DNA of 35,228 nt from Prevotella sp. UBA1104. GTDB taxonomy: Bacteria > Bacteroidota > Bacteroidia > Bacteroidales > Bacteroidaceae. The stretch covers positions 1 to 35,228 of the forward strand of contig DCBP01000061.1 of NCBI GenBank assembly GCA_002314055.1. Direction: 5' to 3'. The translations under genes were made by a program, and so were the position numbers. Shown here piece after piece: positions 22,770-30,315 of this stretch. The notes beneath the pieces were generated by a model, which was not told the DNA's origin, ran no database searches, and was given only the letters and a program-made list of their open reading frames with translations. Positions within the stretch are counted from its first letter, which is position 1. Every line of letters starts with the position of its first letter.

Positions 22770-22846
22770 AAGAAAGGCGGAAATCTTGTTGGATTGACAG
22801 CTTTTTAAATGGATTTCTGAAGGGATAGGATAGGGGAGTATGGCAT

Positions 22847-22880
22847 AAAAAAAGGCAAACACCTGTAAATGATGTTTGCC
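22847..22880 (-). terminator. Intrinsic terminator of the DUF3298 lipoprotein gene
   Basis: A perfect 8-bp stem GGCAAACA (22854-22861) / TGTTTGCC (22873-22880) with an 11-nt loop, followed on the minus strand by seven T. It lies about 50 nt past the stop codon. Confidence 0.85.
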
Positions 22881-22930
22881 CTATACATATTTCTTTTGTA
22901 AAGTCAAAGTCTATAGTTTAAGCATAATTC

Positions 22931-23716
22931 TCACTGACGGTTTATCATCTTCAGTACTGTAGCGGTGAGATAAGGTTTTATTTTTTCAAACGGTATGACA
23001 AACGATGGCATTCCGGCAGCATACGGTGCTATTTCATACTGCTGGTAAACGAACATCATGCCCTTGTCCGTAAGATACGGCACAGTAACAGGCAGTGGCA
23101 TATAGTCCACGTTGTCCACGCCCATCAACATGTCTTTCAGATTGCCGTTCACTCCCTGTTCACCGAAATATTCCTTAACTCCATCTCTGAGAAGAGCGTG
23201 AAAGCTGTCGCTTTCCGTATTTCTGAGCATCTCGTAGCCAAAACGCCTGCCGTCAGTCTTGCGGAAGGTCATTCCCGACAGGGTAGTGGAGCCGTGGGCA
23301 CCGCCCAAATACGCATAGTCTTCGGTGGTATAAGTAATGTAACTCTCTGTTTCGTATGCCTTTCTTACAGACGACATGCTGCAGAAGGATACGGGTATCC
23401 CGCATTCCTCGTGTTCCTTCAAAAGAGAGTCGTGCTGTGCCTTGCCATAGAACGCCACTATGGAGTCGCCGTTCTCAATACTGCCCATATATGTGCCGCC
23501 GAGCTGCTCGCTGATGTATTCGGATATTGCCGTTTTCAGATTTGCCGATGCGAGGGTAGGGTAGTCGGCTATTATTGATACCTCCACAGCCTTGTCCTTT
23601 TGTTCATACTTCACCGAGTCAACAGTGAGAGTCTCCCCTGCTGTAGCCTTACTTTCGCTGCACGATGCCACGGCAATTACTGCCATGACGCACGTAATGA
23701 TTGATTTGAATTTCAT
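22931..23716 (-). CDS. DUF3298 (RsiV/PdaC-like) lipoprotein
   Basis: A 261-residue predicted lipoprotein with lipobox VASC (Cys19). The middle matches the DUF4163-DUF3298 pattern: Y(I)TYTTEDYAYLGGAHGSTTLSG with the GGAHG signature, RKTDGRRF, then a DUF3298 end containing TDKGMMFVYQQYEIAPYAAGMPSFVIPF. Relatives include the extracytoplasmic part of the anti-sigma factor RsiV, which binds lysozyme, and PdaC; here there is no cytoplasmic anti-sigma part, so a peptidoglycan- or lysozyme-related envelope role is only a guess. A strong AAAGGAG site precedes the start, and it is flanked by its own promoter and terminator. Confidence 0.88.
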   Translation of the reverse strand: MKFKSIITCVMAVIAVASCSESKATAGETLTVDSVKYEQKDKAVEVSIIADYPTLASANLKTAISEYISEQLGGTYMGSIENGDSIVAFYGKAQHDSLLKEHEECGIPVSFCSMSSVRKAYETESYITYTTEDYAYLGGAHGSTTLSGMTFRKTDGRRFGYEMLRNTESDSFHALLRDGVKEYFGEQGVNGNLKDMLMGVDNVDYMPLPVTVPYLTDKGMMFVYQQYEIAPYAAGMPSFVIPFEKIKPYLTATVLKMINRQ

Positions 23717-23759
23717 AACTATCTCCTTTCCTCTATACTATTGAATTTTTCGTTTTGTG

Positions 23760-23791
23760 CAAAAATATGAAAAAAGGACAGACACTCCAAA
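23760..23791 (-). promoter_or_regulatory. Promoter of the DUF3298 gene, overlapping the lgt terminator
   Basis: On the minus strand TTTG (23788-23791), 20 nt, TATTTTTG (23760-23767) is a full consensus match. The -33 element lies in the loop of the lgt terminator hairpin. The predicted start near 23753 gives a leader of about 37 nt with a strong Shine-Dalgarno site. Confidence 0.75.
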
Positions 23792-23803
23792 TGTCCGTCC
23801 TTT
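23770..23803 (-). terminator. Intrinsic terminator of lgt
   Basis: An 11-bp stem with one mismatch (23774-23784 AAGGACAGACA with 23792-23802), 7-nt loop, followed on the minus strand by a T-run. It lies about 35 nt past the lgt stop. Confidence 0.85.
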
Positions 23804-23838
23804 AATTTATATATTTCTATAAAACTTTACTGTATTTA

Positions 23839-24672
23839 CTATTCCTGCGCTTTTCCCGCATGCATCCACTTTCCGCCCTTCATGCAGAGGATGCCCAAGA
23901 TGATGAACGGTATGGAGAGAAGCTGCCCCATGTCGAGTGGGAGAGAGGCTTCGAATGCCTCCTGCACCTCCTTGGTGTATTCTATGAAGAAGCGCGCGGT
24001 GAAGATATACGTCAGACAGAGTCCGAAGAAGAATCCCGTGCCTACTTTCTGCGGATTGCGACGGTAGAGATACCAGCCGATGAAAAAGAGCAGGGCATAG
24101 GCGATGGCCTCATAGAGCTGCCCGGGGTGGCGCGGCTGCATGTCCACCTGTTCGAAGACGAAAGCCCACGGTACATCGGTTACTCTGCCGATTATCTCGG
24201 AGTTCATCAGATTGCCCAATCGGATGAAGCATGCCGTGACGGGGGTGGCGATGGCGATATTGTCGAGCACCTGCCAGATGGGGAGCTTTGTGCGCCTTAC
24301 ATACAAGAAGAGAGCTATCATCAGTCCCAGTGTTCCGCCATGGCTTGCCAGTCCGGCATATCCGGTGAATTTCCATCCGCCGTATTCAAGGAAGCGGATG
24401 GGGAGCAGCATCTCGATGATGTGTTTGCCCGACGATAGGAAGTAGTCGGGTTCATAGAAGAGACAGTGTCCCAGTCGTGCTCCGATGAGAATGCCGACGA
24501 AGCAGTAGATAAAGAGCGGATCGAATAATTCGTCTTTTATCTTCTGCTGTTTGTAGAGCTTCCTCACGATGAAATAAGCCGACAGCAGTCCAATGAGCCA
24601 GCACAGTGCATACCAGCGCATGGATATTGGTCCGAGATGGAAGGCTTCGATATTTGGATTCCAGTGTATCAT
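23839..24672 (-). CDS. lgt: Prolipoprotein diacylglyceryl transferase
   Basis: Adds diacylglycerol from phosphatidylglycerol to the lipobox cysteine of prolipoproteins in the inner membrane. The 277-residue polytopic protein has MRWYALCW near the N-terminus, GARLGH (64-69), ASHGG (109-113) and the Lgt signature IRLGNLMNSEIIGR around Arg151-Arg163. HPGQLYEA also matches the family. It ends at its own terminator, whose loop carries the next promoter. Several lipoproteins in this window (M28, DUF3298, the Cys4 protein) would be substrates. Confidence 0.96.
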   Translation of the reverse strand: MIHWNPNIEAFHLGPISMRWYALCWLIGLLSAYFIVRKLYKQQKIKDELFDPLFIYCFVGILIGARLGHCLFYEPDYFLSSGKHIIEMLLPIRFLEYGGWKFTGYAGLASHGGTLGLMIALFLYVRRTKLPIWQVLDNIAIATPVTACFIRLGNLMNSEIIGRVTDVPWAFVFEQVDMQPRHPGQLYEAIAYALLFFIGWYLYRRNPQKVGTGFFFGLCLTYIFTARFFIEYTKEVQEAFEASLPLDMGQLLSIPFIILGILCMKGGKWMHAGKAQE

Positions 24673-24678
24673 ATTTTT

Positions 24679-24709
24679 GATTAGGGGTGATGGGGTAGGG
24701 ATTAGGGAT
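24679..24709. repeat. Inverted copy of the GGGATTAG repeat
   Basis: Plus strand GATTAGGGGTGATGGGGTAG followed by GGATTAGGGAT. It is the same type of sequence as the minisatellites at 18.2 and 19.4 kb but in the opposite orientation. It lies between lgt and the four-helix-bundle pseudogene, whose stop codon (24702-24704) falls within it. Confidence 0.65.
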
Positions 24710-25075
24710 TTTTGGCATTTATAATTATTGAAGAATGTAGTTTTGATAGTTGTTTGGCAACAATTATTATCTGTTCTTCCATAATGTCGTATTCTTTTTC
24801 ATTAATATATCCAAGAGCTACGGCAAGTTCCAATTCACATAAAGTCTCCGTAAGAGACCCGTATGCTATTTCCATGAAATGAGCTTTTTCCTTTGAAGAA
24901 AATCTACCAAAGCCCTCGGCTATATTTATAGGAATAGAAGTTGTTGCTCTTTTAATCTGACTACATAGAGCATACTTTTCGTCAGAAGGAAATTTATCAA
25001 GAATTCCATATATGTCTACCCCAGTCGTTTTGCATTTTGATAGACATCAAGTTTCCTAAAATAGAACTTCCCCAT
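24702..25075 (-). pseudogene. Four-helix-bundle (23S rRNA IVS-type) protein, frameshifted
   Basis: ATG at 25075 (after GAGGAAAAATT) opens MGKFYFRKLDVYQNAKRLG and then meets TAG. The reading continues in another frame as VDIYGILDKFPSDEKYALCS, IKRATTSIPINIAEGFGR, FMEIAYGSLTETLCELELAV and LGYINEKEYDIMEEQ to a TAA at 24702. These segments are the hallmarks of the small four-helix-bundle family first seen in 23S rRNA intervening sequences. The break is at a run of four G (about 25019-25022); one extra G would restore a protein of about 124 residues. Either a recent mutation or a base-calling error could explain it. The family's function is unknown. Confidence 0.85.
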
Positions 25076-25096
25076 AATTTTTCCTCAAGCATTAAA

Positions 25097-25126
25097 CTCT
25101 AATCCTTATTCTCTAATCCCTCATCC
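25097..25126. repeat. Copy of the CTAATCCCTCATCC repeat after ychF
   Basis: CTCTAATCC occurs twice 14 bp apart (25097 and 25111), the second running into CTCATCC. On the minus strand GGATGAGGGATTAG begins 3 nt after the ychF stop codon. Together with 24679-24709 it brackets the four-helix-bundle pseudogene in inverted orientation. Confidence 0.7.
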
Positions 25127-25129
25127 AAA

Positions 25130-26230
25130 TTATACATTAAATCTGAAGTGCATGATGTCGCCGTCTTGCACCACGTAGTCCTTACCCTCGATGCCGAGCT
25201 TTCCGGCTTCGCGCACGGCAGCCTCGGAGCCATATTTGATGTAATCCTCGTATTTGATTACCTCGGCGCGGATAAAGCCCTTTTCGAAGTCGGTGTGGAT
25301 AACGCCGGCACACTGCGGAGCCTTCCATCCCTTGTGGTAAGTCCATGCCTTCACCTCCATCTCTCCGGCGGTGATGAAGGTCTCGAGGTTAAGGAGCGAG
25401 TAAGCCTTCTTGATGAGTCGGTTCACGCCACTCTCCTCCAGTCCCAGTTCGTCGAGAAACATCTGCTTGTCTTCGTAAGTCTCCAGACTGGCGATGTCCT
25501 CTTCTGTCTTACCTGCTATCACGAGAGTCTCTGCGCCCTCCTCCTTTGCAATCTCCTCGATGCGGCGGGAGTAGTCGTTGCCGTTCTTGGCTGAAGCCTC
25601 ATCCACGTTGCACACGTAAAGCACAGGTTTTGCCGTGAGCAAGAACAGATTGCGTGCAGCCTCCTGCTCCTCCTTTGAGTCGAACTCCACGGTGCGTGCG
25701 TTCTTGCCCTGTTCCAATACCTCTTTATAAGCTTCAAGAACCGCTACTTCAATCTTTGCGTCCTTGTTGCCTGCCTGTGCCACCTTCTGCTGCTTAGAGA
25801 GTCTACCCTCGATAGTTTCAAGGTCTTTCAGCTGCAGCTCCGTGTCGATAATCTCCTTGTCGCGCACCGGGTCGATGGTTCCGTCTACGTGAGTGATGTT
25901 GTCGTCGTCGAAACAGCGGAGCACGTGGATGATGGCGTCAGTCTCGCGGATGTTGCCGAGGAATTTGTTTCCCAGTCCCTCGCCCTTGCTGGCACCCTTC
26001 ACGAGTCCGGCAATGTCTACAATCTCACACGTAGCCGGCACAATGCGTCCAGGGTGTACAATCTCAGCGAGCTTCGTCAGTCGCTCGTCGGGCACGGTAA
26101 TCACGCCCACGTTAGGTTCTATCGTACAGAAAGGGAAGTTTGCAGCCTGTGCCTTTGCGCTCGAAAGGCAGTTGAAAAGAGTGGACTTTCCCACGTTCGG
26201 GAGTCCCACGATACCACATTTTAGTGCCAT
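25130..26230 (-). CDS. ychF: Ribosome-binding ATPase YchF
   Basis: A 366-residue Obg-family P-loop protein that prefers ATP to GTP and binds ribosomes. GLPNVGKSTLFNCLS (residues 9-23) is the Walker A region, NFPFCTIEPNVG the switch I region, and DIAGLVKGASKGEGLGNKFL the G3/switch II region. A helical coiled-coil insertion follows (about 130-200), and the C-terminus is a TGS domain ending in KDYVVQDGDIMHFRFNV. All parts are intact and the length is the family standard. The repeat GGATGAGGGATTAG follows the stop almost directly. Confidence 0.97.
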   Translation of the reverse strand: MALKCGIVGLPNVGKSTLFNCLSSAKAQAANFPFCTIEPNVGVITVPDERLTKLAEIVHPGRIVPATCEIVDIAGLVKGASKGEGLGNKFLGNIRETDAIIHVLRCFDDDNITHVDGTIDPVRDKEIIDTELQLKDLETIEGRLSKQQKVAQAGNKDAKIEVAVLEAYKEVLEQGKNARTVEFDSKEEQEAARNLFLLTAKPVLYVCNVDEASAKNGNDYSRRIEEIAKEEGAETLVIAGKTEEDIASLETYEDKQMFLDELGLEESGVNRLIKKAYSLLNLETFITAGEMEVKAWTYHKGWKAPQCAGVIHTDFEKGFIRAEVIKYEDYIKYGSEAAVREAGKLGIEGKDYVVQDGDIMHFRFNV

Positions 26231-26402
26231 GTCTTTATTCTTTATTTTTTATTCTTTTATTATTGTCAAATAGCGTTTCTTCTGCACCGTCATTTCGTTT
26301 GTATTTGATGCAGAAACAGTTTCAGTGTGCGAAATTACTCATTTTATTTGTAAAATACTTTATTAAAGACTGATAAAATGAAAAAACTCTCTAATGCACT
26401 CG

Positions 26403-26417
26403 GTTTCTATCAAACGC
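26403..26417. repeat. Single copy of the TTTCTATCAAAC core
   Basis: GTTTCTATCAAACGC at 26403-26417 is identical over 15 bp to 116-130 in the tandem array near the left edge. It is a lone copy 15 bp past the stop codon of the AAA-ATPase gene, in the ychF upstream gap. Confidence 0.55.
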
Positions 26418-26431
26418 TAATATTATTCAGT

Positions 26432-27997
26432 TTATTCATCCTTTATCTTCCATTCCGCTATAGTGCGCTGCTTGCTGTCGAAGCTGATGCCGACCTTTAC
26501 CAGTCGCTTGCCGTTGGCACGGTAGGGCAGCATATAACCCTTGGAGTCTATCTGCGCCAAAGCCTCGTCGGCACTCTTGTCTACCTTCAGTTCGAAGACA
26601 TAGATTGTGTCGGGCATATGCATCACGGCATCCGCCCTGCCTATTGCACTCTTCACCTCCGTGCGTATGTATATGTTAAGGAAGCTGAACATCAGGTAGA
26701 AGATGGTTTGGTAGTGCTTCTCCGTATGGTTCTCCAGGTCGTAGGGGATGGTTGCCATGTAGGTGCGCATGTGTTCGAGAGCTTCCTCGATGTCGCCACG
26801 GTAGACAGCTTTGCAGAAGCCCAAAAGGAAGGCGTCGTTCTCTACACGATGTGGGTTGACGTAGCGCGGGATTAGGGAATTGAGGAGTCCGTCGCGCACT
26901 TCCTTGTTCGGGATGCCGAGCGTATATTGACGGAACATCGGGTCGTATTTCTTTATCGTCAGATAGCCGCTTTGATAGAGTAGGGGAAGGGCGTCTGTCA
27001 TCTCCTCGGGCGACTGGTCGAAAGAGCTGAGCACCACGTCCTGACCGTCGAGAGTGGTCAGGTTGACGTTGAACTTTTCCAGTTGTTTCAATATGAATGT
27101 TGGGGTGCCGGAGCCAAACCAGTAAGAGCCTATCTTCTGGGCATTTAATGCCTTTATCAAGCTGAAAGGATTGAATACGTCCTCGGAATTTTCACTGAAA
27201 TGATAGCCGTCATAATAGTTGCGCAAGGCTTCGAGGCATTCGTCATAGCTCATGCCGAGAGCCTTGCCGAGACCCTCCACATCGCGTTTCATTACTGTGG
27301 TAAGCTCCGTTTGGCTTATGCCGCAGATGGCGGAATACTGGTCGTACATGCTTATGTTGTCCAGGTTGTTCAGTTCGCTGAAGATGCTGAGCTGCGGGAA
27401 CTTCGTTATGCCGGTAAGGAAACAGAACTCCAAGTACGGGTCGAGTTTCTTCAGCGGACTGTAGAAGTTTTGCATTATAAGGCTCAGGTCATTCAGGTTT
27501 TCCTTCTCATGTACTACATCGAGCAACGGAGCGTCATACTCGTCGATGATTACTACAGCCTTCTTGCCAGTCTGCTTGTAGGCGCGTTTCACTACACCTT
27601 CCAAACGTTTGTTTGGAGTGTCTTCACTTTCTCCCTTTCCATAAATCTCTTCGTATGGCAAAAGTATGAAATCAAGGTATCCTTTCAGACTCTCGGCATC
27701 GAAATGCTTCGCTCCGCTCATGTCGAAGTGGAGCACGGGGTGTTTCACCCATTCTTTCTCGTAGTCGGCTATGGCAAGACCGGTGAACAGTTCCTTGCGC
27801 CCATCGAAGTAGGCTTGCAGGGTAGAGGCAAACAGAGACTTGCCGAACCGGCGGGGACGACTCAGAAAAACATATTTCATTCCTTTGTTGCGAAAGTCAA
27901 CTATATATTTTGTCTTGTCTATATAGAGATAATTACCTTCACGGATGTTCTCGAATGTCTGTATCCCCACAGGATAACGGTTCACTATTTCTGCCAT
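26432..27997 (-). CDS. AAA-ATPase_like / PDDEXK_9 protein
   Basis: A 521-residue protein of the Bacteroidetes-rich family with an N-terminal AAA-ATPase_like domain and a C-terminal PD-(D/E)xK nuclease-type domain (PDDEXK_9). The P-loop RPRRFGKS is at 47-54, Walker B VVIIDEYDAP around 151-154, and the sensor-like segment FLTGITKF lies downstream. The nuclease-like core RADAVM...YVFELKVDKS keeps an Asp and the ExK pair. Many paralogues occur per genome and the role is unknown; proposals include mobile-element or stress roles. The N-terminal IGFxxFxxIREGNYLYIDKT-like opening (IQTFENIREGNYLYIDKT) is typical. It appears complete. Confidence 0.9.
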   Translation of the reverse strand: MAEIVNRYPVGIQTFENIREGNYLYIDKTKYIVDFRNKGMKYVFLSRPRRFGKSLFASTLQAYFDGRKELFTGLAIADYEKEWVKHPVLHFDMSGAKHFDAESLKGYLDFILLPYEEIYGKGESEDTPNKRLEGVVKRAYKQTGKKAVVIIDEYDAPLLDVVHEKENLNDLSLIMQNFYSPLKKLDPYLEFCFLTGITKFPQLSIFSELNNLDNISMYDQYSAICGISQTELTTVMKRDVEGLGKALGMSYDECLEALRNYYDGYHFSENSEDVFNPFSLIKALNAQKIGSYWFGSGTPTFILKQLEKFNVNLTTLDGQDVVLSSFDQSPEEMTDALPLLYQSGYLTIKKYDPMFRQYTLGIPNKEVRDGLLNSLIPRYVNPHRVENDAFLLGFCKAVYRGDIEEALEHMRTYMATIPYDLENHTEKHYQTIFYLMFSFLNIYIRTEVKSAIGRADAVMHMPDTIYVFELKVDKSADEALAQIDSKGYMLPYRANGKRLVKVGISFDSKQRTIAEWKIKDE

Positions 27998-28155
27998 AAT
28001 CTTGCTCTTTTTAATCTTGCGCCGCTAAGTTATGAAGAATTATCGGGATGTGCAAATAAAAGGAAAGAAAAACAAGATTGACTTGTTGTCAAGGAAAAAT
28101 ATAATTCGTATACATTTATTTGCGGGATAACGACTGCAGTTGGATATTGTTTTTG

Positions 28156-28163
28156 TAATTTTG
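28156..28163 (+). promoter_or_regulatory. -7 box of the EamA transporter gene
   Basis: TAATTTTG on the plus strand matches TAnnTTTG, 14 nt before the first possible ATG and 38 nt before the second. No TTTG lies 19-21 nt upstream. The start would be near 28169, so the first ATG would have a leader of only about 8 nt. Confidence 0.5.
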
Positions 28164-28176
28164 CACACGTAAAATT

Positions 28177-29085
28177 ATGACACGTAAAATATACAGACAA
28201 ATGCGAGACAACAATACGAATGATTATCTGCGCCTGCATACAGGTATCCTTCTTGCCGGAGCTACGGGCATTTTCGGCCGACTTATATCTCTTGCTGAAC
28301 TACCGCTCGTATGGTATAGAATGATTATTGCAGCTGCCGTGCTCGCCCTTGTGCTCAGAATGAGCCACCGGCTGAGCATCCCGAACAGGCAGCATCTTTT
28401 TAGGATAGGCGGCTGCGGAGTGTTGCTGGCTATACACTGGACCCTTTTTTATGCCAGCATCAAAGCTTCTAACGTGAGCATCGCCGTGGTGTGTATAGCT
28501 CTTAACGGATTCTTTACGGCTATCATCGAACCGCTCACCGGGCATCGGCGCCTGTCGATGCGCGAACTGCTACTCAGCATGATTACGCTTGTCGGCATCC
28601 TGCTCATCTTCGGTCTCGACACCCGTCATCGCACGGGTATCATCATCGGCACGTTCTCGTCGCTGTTCTACACGCTATTTGCCGTTACCAGCAAGCGTGT
28701 GCAGCACAACACAGGACATTCGAGCAGTACCATGCTACTGTATGAGCTCCTGGTGGGGTGGGGGTTCCTCACTCTCATTCTGCCCTTCTATTCACTTATG
28801 TTCCCGTCGGCAGCACTTCTGCCTGCGGCATGGGACTGGGCATATATTCCCATTCTTGCTTCGGTATTCACCATCGGACCGTTTCTCACTCAGCTACAGG
28901 CGCTGCGCACTATATCTGCCTTTACCGTAAACCTGAGCTATAACCTTGAACCTATCTACAGCATCGCTCTTGCAATGATGATTTTCAATGAGGGACAGGA
29001 GCTGAATTTCTCATTCTGGATAGGCGTGTTCATGATTATCATGTCTGTGGTTCTCCAGACTATACTGTCGAGGAAAAAGGAATAG
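28177..29085 (+). CDS. EamA (DMT superfamily) transporter
   Basis: The only plus-strand gene. The 302-residue protein has ten hydrophobic segments in two five-helix EamA repeats, with family motifs GATGIFGRLISL near the N-terminus, ASIKASNVSIAVV in repeat 1, and FTVNLSYNLEPIYSIALAM in repeat 2. EamA members export metabolites or amino acids; the substrate is unknown. The start at 28177 leaves almost no leader after the -7 box; Met9 at 28201 (MRDNN...) gives a leader of about 32 nt and a length closer to relatives, so it may be the real start. A direct repeat ACACGTAAAAT spans the first ATG. It is divergent from the AAA-ATPase gene. Confidence 0.88.
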   Translation: MTRKIYRQMRDNNTNDYLRLHTGILLAGATGIFGRLISLAELPLVWYRMIIAAAVLALVLRMSHRLSIPNRQHLFRIGGCGVLLAIHWTLFYASIKASNVSIAVVCIALNGFFTAIIEPLTGHRRLSMRELLLSMITLVGILLIFGLDTRHRTGIIIGTFSSLFYTLFAVTSKRVQHNTGHSSSTMLLYELLVGWGFLTLILPFYSLMFPSAALLPAAWDWAYIPILASVFTIGPFLTQLQALRTISAFTVNLSYNLEPIYSIALAMMIFNEGQELNFSFWIGVFMIIMSVVLQTILSRKKE

Positions 29086-29105
29086 ACAGACTATAGGAAA
29101 CAGAA

Positions 29106-29141
29106 GAAAGGCGACAAGGATATTGCTTCTTGCCGCCTTTC
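29106..29141. terminator. Hairpin after the EamA gene, possibly bidirectional terminator
   Basis: A 13-bp stem with one mismatch (29106-29118 with 29129-29141; GAAAGGC/GCCTTTC ends) lies 20 nt past the EamA stop and about 65 nt past the stop of the convergent T9SS gene. Neither side has a clean T-run (TCATTCT on plus; TTCTTCTGTTT on minus). Confidence 0.5.
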
Positions 29142-29205
29142 TCATTCTGCTAATTATGCTATGGAGAATATCTCCCTTACATAACACATTCTTATTGTGA
29201 AGCAA

Positions 29206-30315
29206 TTACTTCACCACAATCTTCTTACCTCCTTTTATGTATATACCTTTATGCAGACTTTCAGATTTCTGCAGTCTTCCGGCAAGGTCGTAAACCTTCT
29301 TGTCGTTTGCCGTATCAGCCATGATGCCATTGACAGACAGTTCCGGATTGTTCTCAATCTTGATATTGTCGATCGTCACGGCATTGCCAGCTTTGGCTAT
29401 CTGCGAGAGGAAGGCAAGCTGGATATAAGGAGCTTGCTTGAACTGCTGCAAGCTTACCACGGCGTGACGCCATCCGGCAGCTCCCGTTTCCTTGCTGAAG
29501 TCAATGGTCATAACCGCTGTAGTGTCAATGTATGCACGGTTTATTTCTGCAAGCAGAATATCCTCTGAACCAGGCTGAACATAATAGTCGAATGTGAGCA
29601 CCGGACTGTCGCATCCGTTCAGCGCAATCTTTCCGGAACAGAACGAGGCGATAGCCTTTGCCTCGGCAGCCTGGAATGATACACAACCACCGTCGTTGTC
29701 GGCTGAAGTCTTGTCGCTCAGAGCAAAGCCGTTTGCTCCTGTCTTCTCGCTATACCACATGCCATAGGCGAGCTTGCCTCCAGCAAAGGAGTCGGCAAAC
29801 GGCAGAGTGTAGGCATCGCCCATGATTACAGAGTTCGATGGCATGATATCGCTTTCGCCCTGCTTGCTCACAGCCTGCACGCCAAAGATTTCCAAGCGCT
29901 GCTCACCAGTATTGTCGAGTCCGGCAAGACTGACGCTGTTGCCCTTGATGTTCTCCTCATACAGGTTGGCATAACCATCATCATCTACTGTATAGGCTGA
30001 ATAAGAAAGCTGCGCCTTGTTGATATATCCGCCGTTCTTGCCCTTCTCCGGAGCGGTCCACGAGAGTTTCAGTGTTCCGTCCTCGTTTCCGCTCGCCGTG
30101 ATGTTCAGCGGGGCCGACGGGGTGTCGTTGCCCACGAAAGCAGAGACCTCGGCACGCTTACCGGCACCGCTCTCGTTGTATGCCGTTATTATATAGTTGT
30201 TAATGCCCTTGGCGGCATTCTCGTCGTTGCATGAAAGGAGTTCGCCTGGGTCAGGCGCCTCAAAGTTCTTTATCACGTCGCCATTCTTCACCTTCACCTC
30301 AATCTTGCTATTTAC
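29206..30315 (-). pseudogene. C-terminal part of a frameshifted T9SS substrate
   Basis: About 370 residues, open from 30315 but with no convincing start (only GTG at 30297). It begins inside an FN3 module (NSKIEVKVKNGDVIKNF...NNYIITAYNESGAG), has a complete FN3 (NDTPSAPLNITASG...LSWTAPEKGKNGGYI), a jelly-roll-like module (TLPFADSFAGG...LTFDYYVQPGSED), and a type A T9SS sorting tail (KVYDLAGRLQ...KGIYIKGGKKIVVK). It is the continuation of the fragment at 30308-31468 in another frame. Comparison of the two FN3 modules suggests about 38 residues are missing at the junction, so an out-of-frame deletion, not a single-base slip, is likely. Confidence 0.75.
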
